In this document: positions 53,319 to 63,635 of the stretch, piece by piece | Position numbering within the stretch: the stretch's first letter is position 1 | Layout of the letters: the number at the start of each line of letters is the position of its first letter | Origin: Mycolicibacterium chubuense NBB4 | Lineage (GTDB): Bacteria > Actinomycetota > Actinomycetes > Mycobacteriales > Mycobacteriaceae | Length of the DNA stretch: 64,000 nucleotides | Assembly (NCBI RefSeq): GCF_000266905.1 | Contig: NC_018022.1 | Location: forward strand, 1-64,000 | Direction of reading: 5' to 3' | The notes under the pieces: model-generated | The model's database searches: none | What the model saw: only the letters and a program-made list of their open reading frames with translations | Told to the model about the DNA's origin: nothing | Program-made: the position numbers and the translations under genes

Positions 53319-53660
53319 ATGACATTCCATGGTTTCGTGGCCGTCCAAGCCCGGGGCGTCGTGGCGCTACCCGCAGACGTTCGACGCCGGCTGCATCTCG
53401 ACGAATCCGGCGCGCAGGTGGAAATCACAGAACGTGAGGACGGCGTTCTCGAGCTTCGGCCAGCGCTGCCTGTCCCCGCCGATCAGCGCTGGTTCTGGGA
53501 AGATCGCTGGCAACAGCGTGAGAAGGAAGTCGACGAGCACGTGGCCGCTGGACGGGTGACCATTCACGACGACAGTGACGCCTTCCTTCGTCATCTCGAT
53601 CACCTCGACGCCGAGTTGGATTCCGGCGGACCGGCGGCCGCGCTCGAGACTCAGTCGTGA
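53319..53660 (+). CDS. AbrB/SpoVT-type antitoxin
   Basis: 113 residues. N-terminal swapped-hairpin AbrB domain (VQARGVVALPADVRRRLHLD, then GAQVEITEREDGVLELRPAL). Helical C-terminal part contacting the toxin (WFWEDRWQQREKEVDEHV). ATG 53319 follows GATGGGG. Coupled to the toxin by GTGA overlap. Confidence 0.88.
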   Translation: MTFHGFVAVQARGVVALPADVRRRLHLDESGAQVEITEREDGVLELRPALPVPADQRWFWEDRWQQREKEVDEHVAAGRVTIHDDSDAFLRHLDHLDAELDSGGPAAALETQS

Positions 53661-53968
53661 AGTTCGAGACCACTCCAGCGTTCGATGCGGACTATCGCAG
53701 GCTCAAGGCCGAGCACCGGACGACCTTTAGGGATGTGGTCAAGTCGAAGTTCGTCCCGGCGTGTGACGCCTACGCCGCCGACCCGGCGAGCCAGCGGCCG
53801 CGATCTCTGCGTGTCAAGTCAGTGCAGGGCGCGCCCGGTGTCCTGGAGATGACGTGGTCATTTTCCAGTCCGGACGGTCGCGCCACATTCGAATTCGTCA
53901 CCTTTAAGGGCGAACTCCGCTGCCGATGGCGGCGCGTCGGAGATCACGACGTCTTCAAGTCGCCGTAG
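53657..53968 (+). CDS. RelE/ParE-superfamily toxin
   Basis: 103 residues: TPAFDADYRRLKAEHRTTFR, then GAPGVLEMTWSFSSPDGRAT and LRCRWRRVGDHDVFKSP. The fold and the C-terminal W-R-R-V-G-x-H-D-V-F pattern are RelE-like. Probable translation-blocking mRNase. Confidence 0.85.
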   Translation: MKFETTPAFDADYRRLKAEHRTTFRDVVKSKFVPACDAYAADPASQRPRSLRVKSVQGAPGVLEMTWSFSSPDGRATFEFVTFKGELRCRWRRVGDHDVFKSP

Positions 53969-54326
53969 GCTGCGTGCCCCCACCCCGCGGGTGTTCCTAG
54001 CCAAGCACGAAATATGTCACAGTGACGAATCGCTCCGCATCGACGAGACTGTCTACGCTCTGCGTGAAGTCGTCGTAGGTGGGTAGCCAATAGTCCGGAA
54101 ACCTCCGGCGGATCTCGGAGCAGCATTAGCTGATCTGGCTGCCCATCTATGTGTAGAAGACGACCCCGACCCTCCTTGGGGTTCATGCCGGACCAGAAAT
54201 GCTTGTGCGGCTGGCAGAGTGGGATTTCGTACAGCTCCGGGATCATTGCATGCAGCGCGTCACCCACTTATTTGGAACGTCGGCCGGTTGCGGTATTCCA
54301 GGTGGACTGCAAGTACGGCGGTCGTT
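53969..54326. other. Intergenic; doubtful short frame
   Basis: GTCACAGTGAC lies at 54016-54026. A leftward frame (IPELYEIPLCQPHKHFWSG, then RGRLLHIDGQPDQLMLLRD) looks partly protein-like and could be a gene remnant, but has no ribosome site or known family. It marks the border between mobile DNA and the monooxygenase locus. Confidence 0.4.
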
Positions 54327-56072
<1,746 letters not shown>

Positions 56073-56143
56073 TCAGCCTCAACACCCACCCGCCGGAGGC
56101 ATCTCTGCGGCGGCCTGGATTTCGGTTGTGGCAGTGGATCCCG

Positions 56144-57253
56144 TCAGGCGTGGATGATCACGCCGCGGATGTTCTTGCCGTCTCGCAGATCCTGGTAGCC
56201 CTGGTTGACCTGGTCGAGCGTGTATCGGGTGGTGATCAGATCGTCGAGTTTTAGCTGGCCGGCGTCGTAGAGACGGAGCAGCCGTACGATGTCGTATTGC
56301 GGATTGGACGAGCCGAACAACGTGCCCTTGATTGTCTTCTCGTTAAGCGTCAGGTCCGTTCCCGAAACGTGCACCGTGAGCTTTGCTGGGTCCGCCAGTC
56401 CGGTGATCACGACGGTGCCTCCCTTACCGATCACCGCAGTCGCCGCCGAGACCACGTCCTCGTCGACGGTGCCGACCAGGATCAGCGCCTGATCGGCACC
56501 CTGTCCCCAGGTCAGTTCGTCGACCTTGGCCGCGGCGGTGGCGGCGTCGGCGAACGCGTGGGTGGCGCCGAACTTGAGCGCGGTGTCGCGTTTGAACGCA
56601 ACCGGATCGACGACCACGATGTACTTCGCGCCCGCACTCACCGCGCCTTGGACGGCGTTGACTCCCAGGCCGCCGACGCCATAGATGACGGTGGTGTCAC
56701 CGCAACGAACCCCGCCGGCATAGACGGAGGTGCCCCAGCCAGTCGGCACGCCGCAGCCGACGACCACCGCGGTCTCGAGCGGCAGCCAGTCGTCGATCTT
56801 GACCACCGAATGCTGGGAGATAGTTGCGCGTTCGGAGAATGTGCCGAGCATGCACATCGCACCGAAATCCAGGCCGTTACTGTGGAACCGGTAACTGCCG
56901 TCGGGCATGCACCCTTCGAGGATGGTGGCGCCCATATCGCAGAGGTTGGAGCGTCCGGTGGCGCAGTACCGACAGGTTCCGCAGTTCGGGATGAAGCTGC
57001 AAACAACGTGATCGCCTGGTTTGACCTTGGTGACCCCAGGTCCGACGTCCTCGATGATGCCTGACCCCTCGTGCCCCCCGACGATTGGATAGCGCGGCGG
57101 TAGGTCCCCGTCGGTCAAGTGCAGGTCCGAATGGCACAACCCCGCGGCGGTGTACTTGATCAGCACTTCACCAACCCCGGGACCGTCGAGGTCGAGTTCC
57201 ATGATCTCGAACGGTTTCCCCGGCTCCAGCAACACTGCTGCGGTGGTCTTCAC
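56144..57253 (-). CDS. Zinc-dependent alcohol dehydrogenase (NDMA-dependent type)
   Basis: 369 residues of the MDR superfamily. Catalytic zinc site: GLCHSDLHLTDG (Cys, His) and GGHEGSGIIEDVG. Structural zinc: CGTCRYCATGRSNLC. NAD-binding: VIYGVGGLGVNAVQGA. The sequence (LCDMGATILEG, LDFGAMCMLGTFSE) matches the actinobacterial NDMA-dependent class linked with the mycofactocin cofactor. It would oxidise alcohols released by the monooxygenase. GTG start with AAGGAG 9-12 bases upstream. Confidence 0.93.
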   Translation of the reverse strand: MKTTAAVLLEPGKPFEIMELDLDGPGVGEVLIKYTAAGLCHSDLHLTDGDLPPRYPIVGGHEGSGIIEDVGPGVTKVKPGDHVVCSFIPNCGTCRYCATGRSNLCDMGATILEGCMPDGSYRFHSNGLDFGAMCMLGTFSERATISQHSVVKIDDWLPLETAVVVGCGVPTGWGTSVYAGGVRCGDTTVIYGVGGLGVNAVQGAVSAGAKYIVVVDPVAFKRDTALKFGATHAFADAATAAAKVDELTWGQGADQALILVGTVDEDVVSAATAVIGKGGTVVITGLADPAKLTVHVSGTDLTLNEKTIKGTLFGSSNPQYDIVRLLRLYDAGQLKLDDLITTRYTLDQVNQGYQDLRDGKNIRGVIIHA

Positions 57254-57395
57254 TTCATACTCCTTATCGGTAAAGAGCTGTTCAGGCGGGCGATGTCGAC
57301 GGAATCGATCTGCGTTTGTAGCTCTGCGGCGGAGGCGGACGTGCCAGGTTCACGGCCCCAGCCTGCGAACGCGGCACGATCGCCGCGGGTGTCAC

Positions 57396-58427
57396 TCACG
57401 CGGACACCGAGGCCGACTCGACGGCCGGATAGAACTTGTCGGCGTGAATACGTGCCTCCGGTAGGCCCTTGGCTTCAAGGAGACGCCCGACGGCGTCACA
57501 CATCTCTGGCGCGCCGCACAGGTAGGCGTCATAGACAGAGGCATCCCGTATGTCTTCGGCAATGGCTCTGGTGACACGCCCTGCGCGGCCATTTGGCGGC
57601 ACCGTGTCAGGGGTGCCTTGCGACAGGCACGGGATGAACTGGAAATCCGTCAACCGAGTCGAGAGTTCGGCGAGCTGGTCGAGGTACACCAGGTCACTGT
57701 TGGTGCGGGCTCCGTAATAGAAGCGGATCGGCACGTCGCTGTCCTGCTCGGCTGCGTCGGATAGAATTGACAACAGCGGCGCGATCCCGGAGCCGATCCC
57801 GACCGCGATCACTGGGCGAGCTGTCTCGCGCAGGAACATGGTGCCAAACGGTGCCTCCAGGTTCAGATGAGATCCCGGCTCCAGGCGGTCGAGCACTGTA
57901 GTGAACGCCCCGTTCTGCACGCGTTTGATGCAGAACGTCAGTTCGTTACCCGCACTCGGTGGGCTCAGCAGCGAGTACGACCGGCGTTCCCCGGTGTCGA
58001 GAGTGAATTCTGCGTACTGGCCGGCTCGAAAGCTCAGCGGTTCGTCCAAGCTCACTCGCAACTCGACCAGGTTCGTTGTCCGGGAAACGACCTCCAGCAC
58101 CGTGGCCCTGCGAGGGCTGGGGGGTGTCATCGGGGGAAGTGTCTCGGCGCCGTCGTGCTGATGGATCTCGATCTCCAAATCACTCTTAGCGAAGGTGCAG
58201 CACAGCAGGATCGCCCCGTCCTCACGTTCGTTCCTCGGGATCGCGTAGACCGATGCGGCCGAGTCGTCGACGTCGCCGTCGATCAGCCAGTGCTTGCACG
58301 ACGAGCAATTCCCGTGCCGACATCCGTATTGCAGGTTGATGCCGTGGTGCAGGGCGGCGGTGAGGATGTCTTCGTTCTCACCCACGAAGAACTCCTCTCC
58401 CGTGGGTGCCAGGGTGACGCGTGCCAT
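57396..58427 (-). CDS. Monooxygenase NADH:acceptor reductase component
   Basis: 343 residues. Plant-type [2Fe-2S] domain: CRHGNCSSCKHWLIDGD, then ILLCCTFAKSD. FAD domain: RRSYSLLSPPS. NAD domain: VIAVGIGSGIAPLLSIL and YLCGAPEMCDAVGRLLEAKG. It passes electrons from NADH to the di-iron hydroxylase. Last of the four monooxygenase genes, 11 bp after the coupling protein. Published names differ by group: prmD in the large-small-coupling-reductase order, prmB or mimB in the other. Confidence 0.93.
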   Translation of the reverse strand: MARVTLAPTGEEFFVGENEDILTAALHHGINLQYGCRHGNCSSCKHWLIDGDVDDSAASVYAIPRNEREDGAILLCCTFAKSDLEIEIHQHDGAETLPPMTPPSPRRATVLEVVSRTTNLVELRVSLDEPLSFRAGQYAEFTLDTGERRSYSLLSPPSAGNELTFCIKRVQNGAFTTVLDRLEPGSHLNLEAPFGTMFLRETARPVIAVGIGSGIAPLLSILSDAAEQDSDVPIRFYYGARTNSDLVYLDQLAELSTRLTDFQFIPCLSQGTPDTVPPNGRAGRVTRAIAEDIRDASVYDAYLCGAPEMCDAVGRLLEAKGLPEARIHADKFYPAVESASVSA

Positions 58428-58438
58428 CAGTGATCCGA

Positions 58439-58756
58439 TCAGGTCTTTGCCGGTTCGAGTTGCGACATGTCGGCAGTGACCACGAACGCGTCGTCCTCGA
58501 CATGCGCCCGCCCGTAGTAACTAGACATGCACACCAAGAACCGTGACATCGTTAGCGGTTTCCCGAGGTATTCCTCTACCTCAGCCAGCGGTATGCGGAT
58601 CGTTCCCTCGGTCTCGAGCAGGAAGAACGTGCCTCGATCCTGCACTCGAATCTGGGGGCATTCCTCGCTCACGTAATGCACGGTCGCCTGGGCCTCTTCG
58701 CTTTTCATCAGGACGAGTCCGATCGTTCGCCGTCCATGAGAGGGGGTTCCGCTCAC
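58439..58756 (-). CDS. Monooxygenase coupling (effector) protein
   Basis: 105 residues from GTG 58756, whose GTGA overlaps the hydroxylase small-subunit stop. MmoB/DmpM-type fold: RRTIGLVLMKSEEAQATVHY, then FFLLETEGTIRIPLAEVEEY and LTMSRFLVCMSSYYGR. Cofactorless; tunes the hydroxylase for substrate and O2. The longer open frame to 58930 lies inside the preceding gene and is rejected. Confidence 0.92.
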   Translation of the reverse strand: MSGTPSHGRRTIGLVLMKSEEAQATVHYVSEECPQIRVQDRGTFFLLETEGTIRIPLAEVEEYLGKPLTMSRFLVCMSSYYGRAHVEDDAFVVTADMSQLEPAKT

Positions 58757-59844
58757 AATGTCACCGCCGTGGGAACCCGCAGGCCGGCCTTTTCGAGGAT
58801 GTCTGCGGTGTTGTCGACGACATGCTGTCGGGCGCGTTCGCCGAGCCCTGATCCTGCGGGTGCGGCGTCGAAGACCGGCAGGAACGCGTCGACGGCCGCG
58901 AGCGCGTCCGTATACCAAGAGTCGACCCAACGTTGCATCAGCGTGTGGTTGTGCGCGGTCGGCACCGGCCGACCCGCGAGGTCGGTATCGGCGGTGAGCA
59001 TCTTGACTAAAGCTTGGGTCGCGGCGCGGTTGCGACGCCGGTCCGCCTCCGCGGTCATCTCGATCACTGGGATGACCACGTCACCGTGCAGCGGAGCTAG
59101 ACGACGAAAGAACTCGCTGCCCAGGAGGGCGGTGCATAACGGCTCGACCACCAGGTTCGTCATCAAGACCATTTCACCCCAGTCGCGCAGCGAGAGGAGC
59201 CGCTCGACTAGCCTACGGGCGCCCTGACACGCCGGATCACGAAGCCAGGCCTCGGCGCCGGCTCCTTCGGTATAGCCGGGTGCCTGCTCGTGCAGATCGA
59301 GGCTGTACAGCGCAATGTCCTGTTGGTGGCGTAGCCGATCCATGCCACTAAAGGTGTAGGCCATCGACAGGGTGTCCGACAGCGCTTCCCGGGTCACGAA
59401 TGCGTGCGCCTTGAACATTCCCCACTGAAACGACGCGAACGCTTCGTAGTAGCGCGACACAAGATCGAGCCACGCTGGCGCGATGTCGCCGAACGCGCCG
59501 TTGGCCTTCGCCGAGGTGATCGCCCCCTCGATGGACCGCTCCTGCTGGGCTTGAAGCTTTATGTAAGGACGCTGCCAGAGCCCTGACGGATCGCGGTACT
59601 CGAACCAGTTCGGATGGACCAGTGCGGTGGTCCGGGCATCTTGGCAGCCCAGACCGTCGGGCCTCAGCAGATACCAGCCACCAGAATCGAACTGGTCGAG
59701 GTCCGGTTGGGCGTGGCAGATGACCGCCTCATACTCGGAGAGTCGGCGCTTTTGCGGCCGGATGTATGTCAGGTCCCGGGGCGAGTAGAAACCCTCGCCC
59801 ACCTGCTCGGCCGCCACGCCCTCGGAAATCAGTTCGGCACTCAT
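58753..59844 (-). CDS. Di-iron monooxygenase hydroxylase small (beta) subunit
   Basis: 363 residues from ATG 59844, which overlaps the large-subunit stop (TGATG). Conserved beta-subunit features: YSPRDLTYIRPQKRRLSEYE, then FQWGMFKAHAFVTREALSDT and MDRLRHQQDIALYSLDLHEQ. No iron ligands, as expected. Forms the alpha2beta2(gamma2)-type hydroxylase core with the large subunit. Confidence 0.94.
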   Translation of the reverse strand: MSAELISEGVAAEQVGEGFYSPRDLTYIRPQKRRLSEYEAVICHAQPDLDQFDSGGWYLLRPDGLGCQDARTTALVHPNWFEYRDPSGLWQRPYIKLQAQQERSIEGAITSAKANGAFGDIAPAWLDLVSRYYEAFASFQWGMFKAHAFVTREALSDTLSMAYTFSGMDRLRHQQDIALYSLDLHEQAPGYTEGAGAEAWLRDPACQGARRLVERLLSLRDWGEMVLMTNLVVEPLCTALLGSEFFRRLAPLHGDVVIPVIEMTAEADRRRNRAATQALVKMLTADTDLAGRPVPTAHNHTLMQRWVDSWYTDALAAVDAFLPVFDAAPAGSGLGERARQHVVDNTADILEKAGLRVPTAVTL

Positions 59845-61382
59845 CAGATGTCCGTGAATGCGTCGGCGGGCATCGCCCTGAGCGGATCCTGGATGACGAT
59901 TCCGGTGCGCCGGATATCGTCGATGGTCCACAACCAGCGTTCCTCGGTGTGCACGTGCGGCTGACCCATCAGGGTCCGACCGTCGGCGCGCAGCAGGCCG
60001 TTGTCCTCGATGTAGCGGGCCAGCTCGATCCCGTCGTTGACCTCCCACCACGTCATGCCGGTGTGGCGGTGGGGGGCCTGCCGGAAGATGTGCTGGCAGG
60101 CCTCCGAGCAGAACGCATGCCGTTGGCCGGCCGCGTCGATCGACAACCGGACCTCGTTGATGTCCGGGCGCGGGAATACGCAGGGCATCTGACAGGTCCG
60201 GCAGATCGGCGGCATCGTGGGGAACAGTTCCAAGGCGAGGTGGCCCTTGCGGGGGTCACCCATTTCGCGGTACGCGGTCCAGAACGGGCCGAAATGCTGT
60301 TCCCAGCCGGGGTATTTTTCCTCAAGGTAGGCGAAGTCTTCGTCGGTCATGTAGTCCGATCGCCACGCGTGCACTGGCCACAGCGCCGCAGACACCATCG
60401 CCGCGGAATGCCCGCCCCATTCCACGTGCCGCTTCGCGTCGTGGATCCAGCGCGGCACCTTCAGACCGAACGGTTCTAACCGCTCGATGTAGCTACCCGC
60501 CCAGTCGTCCCAAATCCATTGATCCCAATACTCTTTGTAGGACTTGAGGCGAACCTTCGAAAAATAGTCGTAGACCGCCCCTTGGAAGTTGTCCAGGAAG
60601 CTGTGCTGGCGCCAGAACGCGGTGTCGAAGTCCTCCTGGAGCATCGGCAAGTTCTCCGGCTCACTCAAGACCGCGGCGAGCGTCGAGTAGCCGTTAGCCA
60701 TGTGCCGCGCTTCATCGGACTGGACTGACAGGAACACCGACGGGGTTGCCTGGTCCCCGTTCGCGGCCGCGACCTCAGTCACCGCCACGAACAGCGGATT
60801 GGTATACGCCGTCTCGGCGACAACCTGCAGATTCAGGGCATTGGTGATCGGATCGTCGTTCATGAACGCTTCGAACACTGCCCGACCCGGTCGCCCGATC
60901 GGGTCGGACGCGCGCGTCTGGAACCCGGAGTTGAACCCAGCTGGGTCCGGAGCATGCTTGGCGAAGTAGCGCATCAAATACGCCTCTTGATTGGTGTGAC
61001 GTACTTCGTCGATCATCTGCGCGAGATAGCCCTGGCGCAGCTCCGGATTCTCCACCGTATCGACCAGCATCGCGGTGCACTTCATTGCGGCGTACTCGCC
61101 GAAGTCGACCAACGCCAACACTGGCTTCATGATCTCCATGAAACGTGGCTCGGCCTGCGCGGAGTTGTTCATCCGGCTCAACGCGTCCTCGAGCGCACCG
61201 TATTGGCGGTCGTCCTTTTCTTCCTCCATCCCGACGTACTCGCGTACGAGGGTACGGAATGGGTCCTTGGTCTTTGGCGGGATCTTGTACTTGGTTGGAT
61301 ATAACGCGTCGCGCCGGAAGTAGCTCGGCTCCCAATCGAACGACTTGATCTTTTCGTGCTGCGTCGTGATCGATGCGGTCAT
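59844..61382 (-). CDS. prmA: Di-iron monooxygenase hydroxylase large (alpha) subunit
   Basis: 512 residues from ATG 61382 (GGGAG upstream). Di-iron ligands: Glu 96 (LVDFGEYAAM), Glu 126/His 129 (MIDEVRHTNQ), Glu 190 (QVVAETAYTN) and Glu 224/His 227 (SDEARHMANGY). The C-terminal YHS-like Cys cluster (CRTCQMPC, then AFCSEACQHIF) is typical of propane-type enzymes. Oxidises gaseous alkanes, ethers or ketones to alcohols. Gene order and N-terminal sequence suggest group 6 rather than the group-5 MimA/PrmA; exact substrate unknown. Confidence 0.94.
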   Translation of the reverse strand: MTASITTQHEKIKSFDWEPSYFRRDALYPTKYKIPPKTKDPFRTLVREYVGMEEEKDDRQYGALEDALSRMNNSAQAEPRFMEIMKPVLALVDFGEYAAMKCTAMLVDTVENPELRQGYLAQMIDEVRHTNQEAYLMRYFAKHAPDPAGFNSGFQTRASDPIGRPGRAVFEAFMNDDPITNALNLQVVAETAYTNPLFVAVTEVAAANGDQATPSVFLSVQSDEARHMANGYSTLAAVLSEPENLPMLQEDFDTAFWRQHSFLDNFQGAVYDYFSKVRLKSYKEYWDQWIWDDWAGSYIERLEPFGLKVPRWIHDAKRHVEWGGHSAAMVSAALWPVHAWRSDYMTDEDFAYLEEKYPGWEQHFGPFWTAYREMGDPRKGHLALELFPTMPPICRTCQMPCVFPRPDINEVRLSIDAAGQRHAFCSEACQHIFRQAPHRHTGMTWWEVNDGIELARYIEDNGLLRADGRTLMGQPHVHTEERWLWTIDDIRRTGIVIQDPLRAMPADAFTDI

Positions 61383-61624
61383 CAACTAGCTCCCGATTGA
61401 TTCGCGACGGTGCCGACCACCGCCGCATTGAGATCATCGTCACACGCGCGGATGCCGTCGACTACCTCCGATCGGAGGTCTGCGGCGGTGCGACTGACCG
61501 CCGTGGTGAATGCAGGGACTACTGTAGAACTATGCCTCTTCACCGGCGAGGTTGTAGCGACTCAGCCGCGAATTCTGCCGCCATCGCGGCGCCATCTGCT
61601 GTGGCTTGTGCGGGTGGCGGGCAT

Positions 61625-62215
61625 GTGCGGGTGATGGTGGTCGATGATCATCCGATTGTCCATCTGGGCGTGGAACGTCTGGTTGAGGGTGCGACGGGCG
61701 TCCAAATGTGCCGGGGTGCGCGGACCGCAACCGACGGTGTCGCAGCGGCTACTGCGGAATGCCCAGATGTCGTTTTGCTAGATCTGCATCTTCCGGACAT
61801 GGCTCTGCCGGACGCCGCCGCCGCACTTCGCGGGGCGTGCCCCGGGGTGAAGCTGGTGCTGTTCACCGGCGACAGCAAACGGTCGGTCGGCCAGATCGCT
61901 GGACTGGTCGGGGTGGACGCGGTGGTACACAAGGACAACGCCTGCGCGGTGCTCATCACAGCGATCACCGAAGTCGCCGCGGGGCGACGCTACTGCGATC
62001 CCGTCATCAGCTCCGGGGATCCGCTGGCGCTGTCGCGACGCGAGTATCAGGTGTTGGAGCGGTTGGCCATGGGAGAGAGCAACAGCGAAATTGCTCAGCA
62101 GCTACGCCTAGCGCCGAACACCGTGAAGTCTTACGTTCAATCGCTATTGGCCCACCTTGACGCCCGCAACCGGTTGGACGCGGTGGTCAAGGCTCAACAG
62201 GCCGGAATGCTCTAG
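61625..62215 (+). CDS. LuxR/NarL-type response regulator
   Basis: About 196 residues from GTG 61625. Receiver domain: VRVMVVDDHPIVHLGVERL, phosphoacceptor Asp in VVLLDLHLPDM, Thr in LVLFTGDSK, Lys in AVVHKDN. C-terminal LuxR HTH: LSRREYQVLERLAMGESNSE, then LAPNTVKSYVQSLLAHLDAR. Divergent from the monooxygenase operon and convergent with the sensor kinase gene, whose 3' end it overlaps by 29 bp. Likely activator of the operon. ATG 61532 is an alternative start with a poor N-terminus. Confidence 0.88.
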   Translation: MRVMVVDDHPIVHLGVERLVEGATGVQMCRGARTATDGVAAATAECPDVVLLDLHLPDMALPDAAAALRGACPGVKLVLFTGDSKRSVGQIAGLVGVDAVVHKDNACAVLITAITEVAAGRRYCDPVISSGDPLALSRREYQVLERLAMGESNSEIAQQLRLAPNTVKSYVQSLLAHLDARNRLDAVVKAQQAGML

Positions 62216-63362
62216 CCGCCGGTACCCACGCCCGCACTGTCCCGCCGCCTTCGTCGTTGCCTGCGCACGTCAGCCAGCCGCCGACGCGCTCGACGCTTTC
62301 GGCCATCACCTCGAGGCCCATGCCGCGCTCGTCCTGCAATGTGATGTCCCCGGCCGTTCCGTCGTCGGCCACGGCCATGCCGACACCGTCGCTGTGGATA
62401 TACAAACTTACGACCACGGAGTGGGCACCAGCGTGCTTCTCCACGTTGAGCAGGGCCTCGCGGGCGATCCGCCGTAAAACGTCCGCGCGGCCCGCATCCA
62501 ACCGCGGCAGATCACCCAGTACAACCAATTCCGCTGCGACACCGGTTCGCTCGGAGAAGTCACGACAATCCCCCTGAAGGGCGACCGCGAGTGCCTTGTC
62601 CTCGGGTGCATGATGGAGCGAGTACGTCTGGGAACGCAGCTCAGAGGTCGCCCGTTCCGTCAAAGCCAACGCATCAGTCAGCAGTTCCGCCATGTCACCG
62701 CGCTGTGCGTCTGCCGCAGCGCGCGCCGACGTCAACGCCACCCGGAGGCTGAATAACGTCGCGCCGACCGAATCATGCAACCGTATTGCGAGGCGTTGCC
62801 GTTCGCTGAACACCGCGACCTCCGCCATCTCGCGGGCACTATCGGCGACCTCCATCGCCACCGCGGTCTGTCGCGCCAAGCCCAGCAGGGCGGTCCGGTC
62901 GGCGTCGGTCCATGCAACTGCGGACCGACGGGCCGCATAGAGGAGCCCGTAGAGTCGGTGGGCGCGCACGATCGGAGCAGCCATCACCGCGTGCAATCCC
63001 TCCGCCCGAACCGCGTGATCGAAGTCGTGCGTGATCGCCCGACTCAAGCTGTAGTCCGCGACGGCCGCGGTCCGACGCAACACCGCCGCCTGACCGCCAA
63101 GGCCTTCCTGAGGCCCGACCACCAAGCCGTTGAGCGCCTCCGTGCGCCCACCCACCACGGCGACGACCTCCATCGTGTCGTCCTCGGCGATCCGGTGCGC
63201 TCCGGCCGCCAAATCTGCGCCGAGCTCGCGGTGAACGATTTCCGCGCTGCGTCGAAGCGCCGCCGTTCCATCGAGCAGCGAGAGCATCGCGCTGAACTCA
63301 CTATCGATACCTAAGACAACCAAGTCGACGAAACCCCCTCTCGAGCGGCGGGTAGCCGACAA
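62187..63362 (-). CDS. Sensor histidine kinase (GAF + HisKA_3 + HATPase)
   Basis: 391 residues. GAF-type sensor (LRRSAEIVHRELGADLAAGA to VRAHRLYGLLYAARRSAVA). HisKA_3 dimerisation with phospho-His in RLAIRLHDSVGATLFSLRVA. HATPase: REALLNVEKHAGAHSVVVS, VADDGTAGD and ERGMGLEVMAESVERVGG. No membrane segment, so it senses a cytosolic signal. Partner of the adjacent LuxR-type regulator; together they probably switch on the oxidation operon. Confidence 0.9.
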   Translation of the reverse strand: MSATRRSRGGFVDLVVLGIDSEFSAMLSLLDGTAALRRSAEIVHRELGADLAAGAHRIAEDDTMEVVAVVGGRTEALNGLVVGPQEGLGGQAAVLRRTAAVADYSLSRAITHDFDHAVRAEGLHAVMAAPIVRAHRLYGLLYAARRSAVAWTDADRTALLGLARQTAVAMEVADSAREMAEVAVFSERQRLAIRLHDSVGATLFSLRVALTSARAAADAQRGDMAELLTDALALTERATSELRSQTYSLHHAPEDKALAVALQGDCRDFSERTGVAAELVVLGDLPRLDAGRADVLRRIAREALLNVEKHAGAHSVVVSLYIHSDGVGMAVADDGTAGDITLQDERGMGLEVMAESVERVGGWLTCAGNDEGGGTVRAWVPAARAFRPVEP

Positions 63363-63635
63363 ACATCACAGTAGCGCCTCGACCAGCTCCGGGAGGGCCG
63401 GGCACTCGCGTACTCCCGGCAAGCCGAGGAGCAGACTCGCAGCCGCGCTGGCGTCCCGCCGAGTGAGGTACACGACTCAACGGCCGGCGGGCTTCAACGC
63501 CGACTTGCTTGGGCAATCAACCACGTCTTGCGCGATGGGCACTGTGGCCGCGCGCGAGCGCCAAAGCAGCGTACTGTATGTCACACCGCGTGGGTGCTGT
63601 GACGTGGACTGCACACGAAGGGGACGGAGGTTGAC
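63363..63635. other. Divergent promoter region, no gene
   Basis: Lies between the sensor kinase and the iron-type alcohol dehydrogenase, which diverge. A good ribosome site, GGGACGGAGG, ends it at 63621-63630. No operator repeat was recognised. Confidence 0.5.

Noticed and set aside
53944..54267. Leftward ORF downstream of groEL as a gene
   Set aside because: Part looks protein-like, but there is no ribosome site, no recognised family, and it overlaps the toxin gene end; left as doubtful within the intergenic entry.
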